Positions 44,993 through 55,071 are shown, counted from the stretch's first letter. The stretch: DNA of 64,000 nt from Flavobacteriales bacterium (GCA_016704485.1 JADJAA010000001.1:744001-808000), one strand, 5' to 3'. Numbers and translations: made by a program. The notes: generated by a model not told the origin, from the letters alone.

Positions 44993-47900
44993 ATGATCGA
45001 TCGCATAATAACATTCAGTGTACGCAATAAACTGATCACCGGTCTGCTGCTCTTGGCCCTTATCGGCTGGGGTGCTTATTCCGTGAGCCGATTACCCATC
45101 GACGCACTGCCCGATGTCACCAATAACCAAGTGCTGGTGAATACCATTGCGCCCAACCTTGCCACGCAAGAGGTGGAGAAATTCATCACCTTCCCCTTGG
45201 AACAGGCCTTCAAGAACCTGCCGGATGTAGTGGAACTACGCAGCGTTTCGCGCAGCGGCCTTTCGGTGATCACCGTAGTGTTCAAGGATGCCTTGGACCC
45301 GAACCTTGCACGGCAATGGGTAGGCGAACGCATTCTACAGGTGCAGGCCAACATACCACCGGGTTATGGCACACCGGAGATCGCACCGCCAACGACGGGT
45401 ACGGGCGAGATCTACCAATACACACTGGCCGTGGACAGTGCACACAAGGATAAGTACGACCTGATCGAACTACGCACCTTGCAGGACTGGGTGGTGCGCC
45501 AGCACTTGCTCGGCGTGCCCGGCGTGATCGATGTGAGCAGCTTCGGCGGTCTGTTGAAACAGTATGAAGTAAGCGTGGATGCACGGCGTTTGGCAGGAGC
45601 GAAACTTTCATTGTTGGATGTGTTCGCCGCCTTGCAGAACAACAACAGCAACACCGGCGGTAGCTACATCGAGAAAGGACCGAACATCTACTTCATCCGC
45701 GGCGAAGGATTAGTGACCTCGCTGAAGGACATGGAGAACATCGTGGTGAGTTCACGTGGCGGCAGTCCGGTGCGGATCCGCGATGTGGCCGAAGTGCGCT
45801 TTGGGCACGCGGTGCGCTACGGTGCACTTACCCGCAATGGCGAGGGAGAAGCAGTAGGTGGTGTTGTACTGATGCTGAAAGGAGCGAACGCCTTGGCGAC
45901 CGTTACCGCTGTGAAGGAACGCATGGTCGATGTACAGCACAGTCTACCGGAAGGCGTACACATTGATGCATTCGTGGATCGCGCGAAATTGGTGAACAAG
46001 ACCATCGGTACCGTAGAGCACAACTTGCTGATGGGTGCGTTGATCGTGATCGGTGTGCTGATCCTCTTGCTCGGCAATTGGAGAGCCGGATTGATCGTTG
46101 CTACGGTGATCCCCTTGGCGTTGCTCTTCGCGATCTCATGCATGGTGGTGGCCGGGCAAAGTGCGAACCTGATGAGCATGGGTGCGCTGGATTTCGGATT
46201 GATCGTGGACGGTGCCGTGATCGTGGTGGAAGGAATGATGTTCGCCTTGCACCAACGCTTCGGAGGTCAACGACTTTCGCGCGAGTGCATGGATGATGAA
46301 ACGATCACCAGTGCGGGCAGCATCATGAAGAGCGCCGTGTTCGGGCAGGTCATCATCCTGATCGTGTACGTTCCCATTTTCGCGCTGATCGGTGTGGAAG
46401 GAAAGATGTTCCGGCCGATGGCGTTCACGGTGAGTTTCGCGATCATCGGTGCACTGATCCTTAGTCTTACCTATGTGCCTTGGGCAACGTCGATCTTCCT
46501 AAGCAAGGACATTCCTAAAGGGGAAAGCTGGAGCGAACGCATGATCCACCGGTTGCAGAACTGGTACGCGCCGAAGTTGCGTTTCCTGTTGCATCATCAC
46601 CGCATGGTGCTCGGCAGTGCGCTGCTGTTGTTCCTTGTGGCCATGGTCGCTTTCGATCGCTTGGGAGGTGAGTTCATTCCGGAATTGGACGAGGGGGATT
46701 TCGCTACCAACGTCGTGATCCGGCAGGGCAGCAATCTGAGCGAGAGCATTCAGGTAAGTAATGAACTGGCACGGATACTTATGAAGAACTTCCCCGAGGT
46801 GAAAGAGGTGGTGGGCAAGATCGGATCCAGCGAAATACCTACGGATCCCATGCCGATCGAAAGCCAGGACCTCTTGATCGTGATGAAGGACAAGGACCAG
46901 TGGGTAACCACCAAGGACCGTGAACACATGGCCGATCTGATGAGCGAAAAAATGAACGTGATACCCGGTTTGAACTTGAGCTTTGAACAACCCATCCAAA
47001 TGCGGTTCAACGAGTTGATCGCCGGTGTTAAAAGCGATATCGCCGTGAAGATCTATGGAGATGATCTGGATCAATTGTTCAAGAGCGGGAATGAAGTGGC
47101 CGCGCTGATCGGCACCATCGACGGTGCCACGGATATCAAGGTAGAACAGGTGGTAGGTATGCCTCAATTGGTGGTGAACTATGATCGCGAACGCGTAGCG
47201 CAGTACGGTCTCAACATCGCCGATCTCAACCGTGTGCTCAATACCGCGCTGGCCGGTGGACATGCAGGTGTGGTGTATGAAGGGGAACGTCGTTTCGACC
47301 TTGTGGTACGCTTGGCGGATATGCGCGATGCGGATGCCGACAAGGTGAAAAGCATATTGGTTCCATTGCCCAATGGTGCGCAGATGCCGCTTGGCCAGTT
47401 GGCCGAGATCGGTTTCCAAAGTGCCCCTGCGCAAGTGAGCCGCGAGAACGGCGCACGGCGCATCGTCGTGGAGACCAACGTGCGCGGTCGCGATATCCAA
47501 AGTGTAGCCAAGGACATCCAGAAAGCGATCGATGCGAAGTTGAAATTACCGACGGGTTACTTCGTGGAATACGGCGGAACGTTCAAGAACCTGGAACAAG
47601 CAAGTGCGCGGTTGATGCTCACCGTGCCGCTTGCCTTGGCATTGATCTTCATTCTCCTGTTCTTCGCATTCGGTTCGGTGAAGCAAGCGCTGATCATCTT
47701 CAGTGCAGTGCCACTCGCAGCAGTCGGTGGCGTATTCGCACTTTCGATCCGCTCACTTGATTTCAGTATCAGTGCAGGCATCGGATTCATCGCACTCTTC
47801 GGTGTAGCGGTGTTGAACGGCATTGTACTGATCAGCTACTTCGATCAGTTGGAGCGATCCCGTGACGCAGCATTGGATGACGGATCCGGCATAACGGATG

Positions 47901-49345
47901 ATGAAAAGGCTGAACGCATTACTGAACGTGTGATCAGCGGAACGCTCGCGCGGCTGCGTCCAGTACTCGCGACAGCGGCAGTGGCATCGCTCGGTTTTCT
48001 ACCGATGGCATTAAGCAACAGTGAGGGCAGTGAAGTACAACGTCCCTTGGCCACCGTGGTGATCGGCGGTCTGATCAGTTCCACGCTGCTGACGCTCGTT
48101 GTATTGCCGGTGCTCTATCATCTTGTGTATACCCGCAGGCGCAAACGGTCATCCGGTACGTCAGCGACCGTCGTACCCGCATTGTTGCTCCTGCTCTTCG
48201 TTGGAACAAGTGCCCAAGCGCAAGTGCTTCCGCTGGACAGCGCAGTGAGCCGCGCGTTGCGAACGCATCCTACAATTACCGCAGCCGAGTTGAATGTTCA
48301 ACAGCAGGAGGTCCTGCGCAGAACAGCGTTCCAGCTCAACCCGATCAATGCGCAATACCAGCACGGGCAGATCAATAGCGGGTATGCGCGCGACTTCAAT
48401 CTGCAGGCCACTACCGGGATCGATTTCCCTACGGTGATCGCGCAACGTGCGGCCTACCTGAAAGAAAGTTTACGCTTGGCGGAAGCGGATCAGTTGACCA
48501 CACGGAGCGTGGTGAAGGAGAGTGCAGGCGGTGCCTATTTGCAATGGACCATGGCCGCAGAGCAGATCGCATTGCTGAAACGCTTGGACACCATCTATTC
48601 ACGACTTGCAACCTATGCCGACCGCAAGTTCGAAGTAGGACAGACGGGCAGATTGGAGAAGGTGAGTGCGCAAAGCAGTGCTGACCAGATAGCCATTGAA
48701 TTGCGCAGGGCGGAAGGCGATCTTGCAGTCTACCAAGCCGAACTGGAACGCTGGACCGGTGGATTGAACGGCGCACTACCGGACACGAATTCGATGACCC
48801 TTCTTGCGCACGCACCGGATCCCGATGTTGGCATGGATCCCGTTCTACTGCAAGAACAACAGCGTGTCGCACTCGCAGAGAAAGCCTGGAAATTGGAACG
48901 CAGTCAGTGGGCACCCAGCTTGCAAGGTGGCGGATTCTACCAGAGCCTGGATGGTCTTTCACCCTTCAGCGGATACCTGATCGGTGCATCGATGCCACTA
49001 CCCGGCAGCGGACAAGGAGTGCGCACAAAAGCTGCGCGCTTGCGCAGCGAGATCGCACAACAACAGTTCGAGGATGTCCGTCGCACCCGCAGTACGGAGC
49101 TGATACGAACGCGCACACGGCTGGTGCAATTGCGCGAGAACCTTGCGTACTACGAAGGCACCGGAACTGCACTGGCATCAACACTTCGCGGCGATGCCGA
49201 ACGCGCATATCTCAACGGCGATGTCGGTTACATGGAATTCATACAAGGGGTCGATCGCTCCTACCGCATCGATAGCGAACACTTGCGCACACGATTCGAG
49301 CTCGCGCTTACACTGCTTCATTTAAAGAGTTTACTAGGCCAATAA
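44993..49345 (+). CDS. CusA/CzcA-type heavy-metal RND pump fused to a TolC-like outer membrane factor
   Basis: This 1450-residue protein contains a complete HME-RND pump (about 1-1050) with 12 predicted helices and two large periplasmic loops. The proton relay residues in helix 4 are present as Asp400, Asp406 and Glu413 in LDFGLIVDGAVIVVE, spaced like CzcA D402/D408/E415. After helix 12 the chain crosses another hydrophobic segment (VVPALLLLLFVGTSAQAQ, about 1060-1077), which looks like an internal signal sequence. A TolC/CusC-type outer membrane factor follows (about 1080-1450) with LDSAVSRALRTHP and long helices. It exports heavy metals (Cu/Ag or Co/Zn/Cd class) from the periplasm. Such fusions are known in Bacteroidota. 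Confidence 0.9.
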   Translation: MIDRIITFSVRNKLITGLLLLALIGWGAYSVSRLPIDALPDVTNNQVLVNTIAPNLATQEVEKFITFPLEQAFKNLPDVVELRSVSRSGLSVITVVFKDALDPNLARQWVGERILQVQANIPPGYGTPEIAPPTTGTGEIYQYTLAVDSAHKDKYDLIELRTLQDWVVRQHLLGVPGVIDVSSFGGLLKQYEVSVDARRLAGAKLSLLDVFAALQNNNSNTGGSYIEKGPNIYFIRGEGLVTSLKDMENIVVSSRGGSPVRIRDVAEVRFGHAVRYGALTRNGEGEAVGGVVLMLKGANALATVTAVKERMVDVQHSLPEGVHIDAFVDRAKLVNKTIGTVEHNLLMGALIVIGVLILLLGNWRAGLIVATVIPLALLFAISCMVVAGQSANLMSMGALDFGLIVDGAVIVVEGMMFALHQRFGGQRLSRECMDDETITSAGSIMKSAVFGQVIILIVYVPIFALIGVEGKMFRPMAFTVSFAIIGALILSLTYVPWATSIFLSKDIPKGESWSERMIHRLQNWYAPKLRFLLHHHRMVLGSALLLFLVAMVAFDRLGGEFIPELDEGDFATNVVIRQGSNLSESIQVSNELARILMKNFPEVKEVVGKIGSSEIPTDPMPIESQDLLIVMKDKDQWVTTKDREHMADLMSEKMNVIPGLNLSFEQPIQMRFNELIAGVKSDIAVKIYGDDLDQLFKSGNEVAALIGTIDGATDIKVEQVVGMPQLVVNYDRERVAQYGLNIADLNRVLNTALAGGHAGVVYEGERRFDLVVRLADMRDADADKVKSILVPLPNGAQMPLGQLAEIGFQSAPAQVSRENGARRIVVETNVRGRDIQSVAKDIQKAIDAKLKLPTGYFVEYGGTFKNLEQASARLMLTVPLALALIFILLFFAFGSVKQALIIFSAVPLAAVGGVFALSIRSLDFSISAGIGFIALFGVAVLNGIVLISYFDQLERSRDAALDDGSGITDDEKAERITERVISGTLARLRPVLATAAVASLGFLPMALSNSEGSEVQRPLATVVIGGLISSTLLTLVVLPVLYHLVYTRRRKRSSGTSATVVPALLLLLFVGTSAQAQVLPLDSAVSRALRTHPTITAAELNVQQQEVLRRTAFQLNPINAQYQHGQINSGYARDFNLQATTGIDFPTVIAQRAAYLKESLRLAEADQLTTRSVVKESAGGAYLQWTMAAEQIALLKRLDTIYSRLATYADRKFEVGQTGRLEKVSAQSSADQIAIELRRAEGDLAVYQAELERWTGGLNGALPDTNSMTLLAHAPDPDVGMDPVLLQEQQRVALAEKAWKLERSQWAPSLQGGGFYQSLDGLSPFSGYLIGASMPLPGSGQGVRTKAARLRSEIAQQQFEDVRRTRSTELIRTRTRLVQLRENLAYYEGTGTALASTLRGDAERAYLNGDVGYMEFIQGVDRSYRIDSEHLRTRFELALTLLHLKSLLGQ

Positions 49346-49356
49346 TTACGTGACCA

Positions 49357-50571
49357 ATGAATAAGGGAATCAAGAATTCAACAAGGAACATGCGCTACCT
49401 CCTCCCCATCGCGCTGATATTACTGCTCGGTGCATGCAGAAGCGAACCCACCACGACCGCTGCACCAGAAGCAACGATGGATCATGCCACGGATCACGGC
49501 CCGGAGGTAGTGCTCACTGCAGATCAAGTGAAAGCGATCGGCTTGGTAACAGGAACAATGGAACAACGCGGATTGAAGTCGTCCTTGAAAGCGAACGGGC
49601 ATCTTGCACTACCTCCGGACCAGAATGCGCAAGTGAGCATACTGATCGGCGGTCTGGTAAGGTCGGTGCTGGTGGAAGAAGGACAGCATGTGGAGAAAGG
49701 CACCCTGCTCGCCACCTTGGAGAGCTTGGAGCATCTGCAATTGCAACAGGACTATCTGGTAACGGTATCCGATCTGGACGTATTCGATGCGGACCTTACG
49801 CGTCAACAGGATCTACAGACCGATCGCATCAATGCAACAAAAACAGTGGAACGCGCACAGGCCGATGCAAGCAGCGCACGTGCGCGCAAAGCAGGGTTGG
49901 CCGCCAAGCTGCGGCTCTTCGGAACGGATCCCGCGCGACTGACACCGGAGAACATGAGTGCGGCCTATTCCGTGCGTGCACCCATCACCGGTAACCTGAA
50001 ACGCATCAACGTCAACCTCGGCCAATTCGCAGAACCCAACAAACCACTCTTCGAGATCGTGGACACGCGCCGGTTGCACATCGACCTGAATGTGTTCGAG
50101 CAGGATGTGGCCAAGGTGAAGATCGGTCAGCAGGTCGTCTTCGGACATGCAGGGGAACCGGTGGGCCAACATACCGCCGTTGTCTTCGCGATCAACAAAG
50201 CATTCGAGACGGATCAACAAGCCGTGTTGGTGCATGCACGCTTGGATGATACCGGTGAGGAATTGTTGCCGGGCATGTACATCGAAGCACTGATCAGGAT
50301 CGACAGCACACAGGCATGGAGCCTACCGAACGATGCCGTGGTGAGCAATGGCGATGAACATTACATCTTTGTTGAGGAAGGAACAGGGGCGGCCTCTGAG
50401 GCTGGCACCGGCACGTTCCGGCAAGTGTCGGTGCGCATTGGTGCAAGTGAGTTAGGCTACACGGAAGTGAAACCATTGACCGCTTTGGAGCCGGATGCGC
50501 GGATCGTGATCAAGGGTGCGTACTACCTGCTGAGCGAACTAACAAAAGGTTCGGGGGAACACGGGCATTGA
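49357..50571 (+). CDS. CusB-type periplasmic adaptor of the metal efflux system
   Basis: This membrane fusion protein (404 residues from 49357, 393 from the ATG at 49390) carries a lipoprotein signal ending ILLLGAC. Lipoyl/biotinyl-type strands (GGLVRSVLVEEGQHVEKGTLLATL) flank a coiled-coil hairpin with an RAQADASSARARKAG-like stretch. Beta-barrel and membrane-proximal domains follow. A short His-rich stretch (MDHATDHGPE) lies before the main fold and could bind metal. The gene starts 12 bases after the CusA-TolC stop and completes the tripartite pump. It converges with the EamA-like gene five bases past its stop. Confidence 0.9.
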   Translation: MNKGIKNSTRNMRYLLPIALILLLGACRSEPTTTAAPEATMDHATDHGPEVVLTADQVKAIGLVTGTMEQRGLKSSLKANGHLALPPDQNAQVSILIGGLVRSVLVEEGQHVEKGTLLATLESLEHLQLQQDYLVTVSDLDVFDADLTRQQDLQTDRINATKTVERAQADASSARARKAGLAAKLRLFGTDPARLTPENMSAAYSVRAPITGNLKRINVNLGQFAEPNKPLFEIVDTRRLHIDLNVFEQDVAKVKIGQQVVFGHAGEPVGQHTAVVFAINKAFETDQQAVLVHARLDDTGEELLPGMYIEALIRIDSTQAWSLPNDAVVSNGDEHYIFVEEGTGAASEAGTGTFRQVSVRIGASELGYTEVKPLTALEPDARIVIKGAYYLLSELTKGSGEHGH

Positions 50572-50576
50572 TGGGC

Positions 50577-50999
50577 TCACTTCCAAACCAGCACCACCAA
50601 CCCAGCGACCATCAACGAACCGCCGAGCGCCAAACGCCATGTGAGCGGTTCCTTCAGGATCCACACGGAGAGCAGGATGGTGATCACAATGCTGGCCTTA
50701 TCGATCGTGGAGACCAACGCTACACTCCCCTCTTTCATAGCGCGGTAATAGAAGAGCCACGATAGGAATGTTGTAACGCCGGAGAGGCACAGGAACAACA
50801 GGTCATTGCGTGTGAGCAATTTCAATTCCGTTACCTGCCGGAACGCGAGTGAATTGATCCACACCAACGCAAAGATCAGCGTGGTGCGCACCGCGAGCGC
50901 CACATCGCCGCTCACGTTCTTCATGCCGAGCTTGGCGATCACCGCTGTAATACCAGCGAAGACCATGGAGATCAACGCAAAGAGCACAGAGCGTTCCAT
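50577..50999 (-). CDS. Half-size EamA/DMT-family membrane protein
   Basis: This 140-residue protein has a single EamA domain of five helices; the canonical transporter has two such domains (about 300 residues). It starts with a proper ATG and MERSVLFALISMVFAGI, and ends on the typical EamA C-terminal element (WRLALGGSLMVAGLVVL). It probably works as a homodimer like other half-size DMT proteins, or pairs with a partner gene elsewhere. The substrate is unknown. It lies downstream of the aldo/keto reductase gene on the same strand, 10 bases from its stop. Confidence 0.8.
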   Translation of the reverse strand: MERSVLFALISMVFAGITAVIAKLGMKNVSGDVALAVRTTLIFALVWINSLAFRQVTELKLLTRNDLLFLCLSGVTTFLSWLFYYRAMKEGSVALVSTIDKASIVITILLSVWILKEPLTWRLALGGSLMVAGLVVLVWK

Positions 51000-51009
51000 C
51001 GTGCTCTGA

Positions 51010-51996
51010 TCAGAACAACGGCCGTACCGGTTCGTTGTCCAGCACTTTCGCGATCTTTTCCATCACCGCGGTGGTCAACTTGTCCTGCGCTTCCACAGCA
51101 CCAAGGTTCTCTTTGAGCTGTGCTTCCTTGCTTGCGCCAAGGATCACCGTGCTAACGTTCGGGTTCTTCAAACACCACGCAAGCGACATTACAGGAAGTG
51201 AGAGATCCAGCTTTTCGGCGATCACTTTCAGCTTATCCACTTTCTTCAAGCGCGCTTCGGTCAGCTCGCGTTCACGCAACCAATCCAACCCTTCCATGGT
51301 GAGGCGGGTTCCTTTGCTCGCTTTGGTGTCACGGTGTTTTCCGCTGAGTATGCCGCTCGCCAACGGACTCCAGATCGTTGTGCCTAGTCCAACGGTCTTG
51401 TAAACTTGGCTGAATTCCACTTCCACTTTATCGCGGTGGAACATGTTGTATTGCGGTTGCTCCATGATCGGTCCGATCAAATGGTTCTGCTTGGCGAACA
51501 TATGCGCTTCCATGATCTCCTGCGCACTCCATTCACTGGTTCCCCAATACAGGATCTTGCCTGCCATGATCAGTTGGTGCATGGTCCACACGGTCTCTTC
51601 GATCGGTGTGTTCTTGTCCAGCCGATGACAGAAGAAGAGGTCGATGTATTCCACTTGCAATCGCTTGAGCGCATCGTTACACCCTTCAACAACATGCTTG
51701 CGGTGCAACCCGACCTGTGTCGGCAATTTGCCACCCGCACCAAAGAACACCTTGCTGCTCACGATCCACGAATCGCGGCTCCACTTCATCTTCTTCAACA
51801 CTTTGCCCATGACGCGCTCACTTTCTCCGCGTGCGTAGATCTCTGCATTGTCGAAGAAGTTGATGCCACCATCGTAGGCGACCTTCATCAACTTTTCTGC
51901 AACGGGATCGGTGATCTGCTTACCGAACGTGAGCCAAGAGCCCAATGAAACTTCTGATACTTGGAGGCCGGATGTGCCTAGTCTGCGGTAGCGCAT
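51010..51996 (-). CDS. Aldo/keto reductase (Kv-beta/YghZ-like)
   Basis: This 328-residue AKR TIM barrel starts best at the ATG at 51996 (MRYRRLGTSGLQVSEVSLG); a GTG nine bases upstream is less likely. The catalytic tetrad is seen: Asp in FFDNAEIYARGESE, Tyr in AEIYA, Lys in IVSSKVFFG and His in FFCHRLDKN. The pattern LGTTIWSPLASGILSGKH fits the NADPH-dependent Kv channel beta-subunit subgroup (AKR6/YghZ-like). These enzymes reduce aldehydes such as methylglyoxal. The EamA gene follows directly. The substrate here is not known. Confidence 0.88.
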   Translation of the reverse strand: MRYRRLGTSGLQVSEVSLGSWLTFGKQITDPVAEKLMKVAYDGGINFFDNAEIYARGESERVMGKVLKKMKWSRDSWIVSSKVFFGAGGKLPTQVGLHRKHVVEGCNDALKRLQVEYIDLFFCHRLDKNTPIEETVWTMHQLIMAGKILYWGTSEWSAQEIMEAHMFAKQNHLIGPIMEQPQYNMFHRDKVEVEFSQVYKTVGLGTTIWSPLASGILSGKHRDTKASKGTRLTMEGLDWLRERELTEARLKKVDKLKVIAEKLDLSLPVMSLAWCLKNPNVSTVILGASKEAQLKENLGAVEAQDKLTTAVMEKIAKVLDNEPVRPLF

Positions 51997-52042
51997 GGTG
52001 TTCACTGATGTATTAGGCTAGTTGAACGACAAAGGTATCAAC

Positions 52043-52723
52043 TCACACCACCCTGCCATCATCCATTTCAATGATCCTGTCCGTGCGCTTTGCGAAATCC
52101 TCATCGTGGGTGACCACCAATAAACTGCGCTTGTGTTCCGAAGCGATCCGTTGGAAGATCTCGAATACGATCTCGCTGTTCTTGCTATCCAGGTTACCGG
52201 TGGGTTCATCGCCCATGATGATGAGCGGATCATTGATCAACGCACGTGCGATCGCTACCCGCTGCTTCTGGCCACCGCTGATCTGGTTGGCACTTTTCAA
52301 TGCTTGTTCACCGATATCCAATTCCTTGAGCAACTCCATGGCGCGGTGTTCAACTTCCGCCTTGCTTTTCTTACCCAGCTTCAAACCCGGCAACATCACA
52401 TTGTGCAACACACTGAACTCCGTAAGCAAGTAATGGAACTGGAAAACGAAGCCGATCTTTTCATTGCGGATACGCGCCAACCGTGATCCCGACTTTCCAC
52501 GGGTCGCTTCGCCATCGATGAGCAACTCGCCCTCGTAGTCCGTATCCATGGTACTGAGGATGTACAACAACGTGCTTTTGCCACAGCCGCTCTTTCCGGT
52601 GATGCTCACGAACTCCCCGCGCTTCAATTCCAACGAGACCTCCTTCAGCACTTTCACCGTAACCGGATCATGGAAGGACTTGCTCACCTTCACCACTTCC
52701 AATGCATTCACTTCACTGCTCAT
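52043..52723 (-). CDS. LolD/MacB-like ABC transporter ATP-binding protein
   Basis: This 226-residue ATPase has a Walker A motif (TGKSGCGKSTL), Q-loop (FVFQFHYLL), signature (ISGGQKQRVAI) and Walker B (LIIMGDEPTGNLD), and an H-loop (VVTHDEDFA). The PTGNLD and FQFHYLL elements place it in the MacB/LolD subgroup of type VII ABC exporters. It is the last gene of a three-gene operon (adaptor, permease, ATPase) and overlaps the permease gene by four bases (ATGA). Confidence 0.92.
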   Translation of the reverse strand: MSSEVNALEVVKVSKSFHDPVTVKVLKEVSLELKRGEFVSITGKSGCGKSTLLYILSTMDTDYEGELLIDGEATRGKSGSRLARIRNEKIGFVFQFHYLLTEFSVLHNVMLPGLKLGKKSKAEVEHRAMELLKELDIGEQALKSANQISGGQKQRVAIARALINDPLIIMGDEPTGNLDSKNSEIVFEIFQRIASEHKRSLLVVTHDEDFAKRTDRIIEMDDGRVV

Positions 52724-53979
52724 TTTCCGCGGATGATCTCTACTGGGTCTATCTGGCTGGCCTTACTGGCCGGGAACCATCCTGCCACCCAGGTGGTGAG
52801 CAAAGCAAAGGTTACTGCTATGACATAGTAACTGATCGAGTAGTCGATCGGGAAGGTGGTGATCGTTGGCAAAGCAGCTGTTACGAAAGGAGTGTTGTCG
52901 ACCACTAATTGTAAGCCTATTCCAACTACCAATCCACCCACCGCTCCAACTATGCCGATGATGATGCTGAGCAACAAGAAGATCGTGCGCACATCGCTGC
53001 CATTGAAACCGGTTGCCTTGAGGATCGCGATCGCATCGAGCTTTTCATAGATCATCATGTTCAGGATGTTGTAGATGCCGAAGCCCGCTACGATCAACAG
53101 AACAATGCCCACTGCGTAGCTGATGATGTTGCGCACATCGCTACCTGTTTCGAACTGCGCATTTGCCGTTTGTATGTCGACGGCCTGCACACCAAAGCGC
53201 GATGTGAATTCCTTCGCCATGGCAGGCGCATCCGCAATGTCATGCAACTTCACATTGATGTCCGTGAGGTAACTTCCGGGGCGCACCAATAATTTCTGCA
53301 CCGTCTTGATGTTCGCGAAGCACTGCACTTTGTCGTAGTCCGCCATACCACTTTGGAAGTAGCCCACCACGCGCAGCATTGCACGGTCGCCGGTTGCGGT
53401 GGTCACCTGCACCACATCGCCGATCTTTGCTTCCATCAGCTCCGCCAACCCTTTGCCCAGTACGATGGTGTTGTTGCTTGTCGCGAGATCGCTCGGATCA
53501 CCTTGCACCAGGTAATCATTGAAGGTGTAGTACTGCACTTCCTTCATGACATCCACGCCGTTCACGATCCCGTTCAGATCAGTGGTGCCGATATTGAACA
53601 GCACCTGCGCTACCAGCCGTGGTGAAACAGCAAGCACACGTTCATCATTCTCTAATGCGGACATGATCGCCGTTGCATTGCGCAAACGCGGTAGGTCGTC
53701 CTTTGGTTTAATGCTACGGATGAAATGATGCGTGCTATCACCCGTGTGATGGAATGCTTTTTCGATGGGCTGCTCTGTTGAAGGATGCAGTTCATTGTAC
53801 AAACGAACGTGCGGTGTCCGGTTCAGGATAAGACCATCCAACAACGTGTTCAAGCCGTTCATGAAACCCAAGAGCGTAACGAACATGGCAATGCTGAACA
53901 TGACACCCACCGCTGCCACGATGCTCTGTCGCAACTTGGCCCGCAATAACGTAATGGCGATGTCGATCAGCAGTTGCAT
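52720..53979 (-). CDS. FtsX/MacB-like ABC transporter permease
   Basis: This 419-residue permease has an N-terminal helix (LRQSIVAAVGVMFSIAMFVTL), a periplasmic domain of about 220 residues (MacB_PCD-like, with VLAVSPRLVAQVL) and three C-terminal helices (about 270-405), of which IISYAVGIVLLIVAGFGIYN is the first. This is the FtsX-type architecture of type VII ABC systems that do not transport through the membrane but drive a periplasmic step. The cargo is unknown. The stop overlaps the start of the ATPase gene. Confidence 0.9.
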   Translation of the reverse strand: MQLLIDIAITLLRAKLRQSIVAAVGVMFSIAMFVTLLGFMNGLNTLLDGLILNRTPHVRLYNELHPSTEQPIEKAFHHTGDSTHHFIRSIKPKDDLPRLRNATAIMSALENDERVLAVSPRLVAQVLFNIGTTDLNGIVNGVDVMKEVQYYTFNDYLVQGDPSDLATSNNTIVLGKGLAELMEAKIGDVVQVTTATGDRAMLRVVGYFQSGMADYDKVQCFANIKTVQKLLVRPGSYLTDINVKLHDIADAPAMAKEFTSRFGVQAVDIQTANAQFETGSDVRNIISYAVGIVLLIVAGFGIYNILNMMIYEKLDAIAILKATGFNGSDVRTIFLLLSIIIGIVGAVGGLVVGIGLQLVVDNTPFVTAALPTITTFPIDYSISYYVIAVTFALLTTWVAGWFPASKASQIDPVEIIRGK

Positions 53980-53988
53980 GGCCGCTGA

Positions 53989-55071
53989 TCAAGGCTTGTA
54001 AAGTGTCGTGTTGGCATCTATGCCTTCCAAGATCTCCACCTGTTGCAGATCGCGTGCGCCGAGCTTTACGGCCTTCCGTTCGTCCTTACCGATGAGCACG
54101 AACCCATTGTCCACCACATAGCTTGCCGGCACGGTGAGTGCGTTCTCTTTCGTACGCAATACAATGCTCGCTTCCACCGTGAAATTCGGATACAACATAG
54201 CAGGCGTTTCCGTGAAACGTGCTTCCACTTTGAACGTGCGCGAGCGCTGATCCATGAGCGGGATGATGCGCGTGATCTCCGCCGCGAAGGCTTGATCCGC
54301 GTAACTATCCAACGTCACGTACACCATCTGACCGGGCTTTACTTGGCGGATATCATACTCGTCCACTTCCAATTCCAGGTACAGATCCGTTGCACTGCCG
54401 ATCACCGCAACAGGCTTCTGCGTAGTGGCCAATTCACCGGGCTCGATCATGATGTCGTACACGATGCCATCGATCAAACTGCGCGGTGTGCGATCATCAT
54501 TTCCTGCAGTGTTGATCGCCACGGTATTCCTTGCGATCTCCAGCTCGGTCCTTAGTTTATCGCGCGTTTCCATTATGGCCTTCTGTGTTCGCTGGTAAGC
54601 GGAACGACTGGAATTATAGGCCAATTCGCGCTGATCGAATTCTGAACGACTTCCGATCTCTTTCTCCCACAGTGCTTTCTGGCGCATGTAGTTGGCACTG
54701 TCCACGGCAAGCTTATCACGGGCCTGATCCATTGCGGTACTTAGTTGGCCGAGCACTGGGCCATCATCGCGCACGTTGCGCTCCAGATTGCGCAATTGTG
54801 CGAACGCATTGTTCGTGGCAAGGCTGCTCGTCCGGTCATCGATCCGCATGAGCGGCTGGCCGGCTTTAACGGTATCGCCTTCCTGCACCAAGAGCGCCAA
54901 GAGCGTCCCGTTCGCCGTCGGAATTACGTGATACTGCCCCGCCGCTTTTACTACGCCGCTTGCGTAAACACTTTCGGTGATCGTACCAATGGTAGGGGTG
55001 ATGGTGTCTATGTCTTCTTTGCAACCTGTAAAGTACACGAGTGAAAGGACGATCAATGCGCGTGGTAACAT
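53989..55071 (-). CDS. MacA-like membrane fusion protein (HlyD family lipoprotein)
   Basis: This 360-residue adaptor has a lipoprotein leader ending LVYFTGC. It carries the lipoyl pattern TLLALLVQEGDTVKAGQPLMRID, a coiled-coil hairpin (about 105-185, with QKALWEKEIGSRSEFD) and beta-barrel domains (LELEVDEYDIRQVKPGQMVYV). It is the first gene of the MacAB-like operon and 10 bases from the permease. No TolC-like gene lies nearby. The substrate is unknown; family members export macrolides, siderophores or lipopeptides. Confidence 0.88.
   Translation of the reverse strand: MLPRALIVLSLVYFTGCKEDIDTITPTIGTITESVYASGVVKAAGQYHVIPTANGTLLALLVQEGDTVKAGQPLMRIDDRTSSLATNNAFAQLRNLERNVRDDGPVLGQLSTAMDQARDKLAVDSANYMRQKALWEKEIGSRSEFDQRELAYNSSRSAYQRTQKAIMETRDKLRTELEIARNTVAINTAGNDDRTPRSLIDGIVYDIMIEPGELATTQKPVAVIGSATDLYLELEVDEYDIRQVKPGQMVYVTLDSYADQAFAAEITRIIPLMDQRSRTFKVEARFTETPAMLYPNFTVEASIVLRTKENALTVPASYVVDNGFVLIGKDERKAVKLGARDLQQVEILEGIDANTTLYKP

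Noticed and set aside
46499..47500. A 333-codon open frame on the minus strand inside the CusA-like gene
   Set aside because: It is antisense to a well-supported pump gene, its protein has an unusual His/Gln-rich composition and no motif, and it mirrors codon usage of the other strand.
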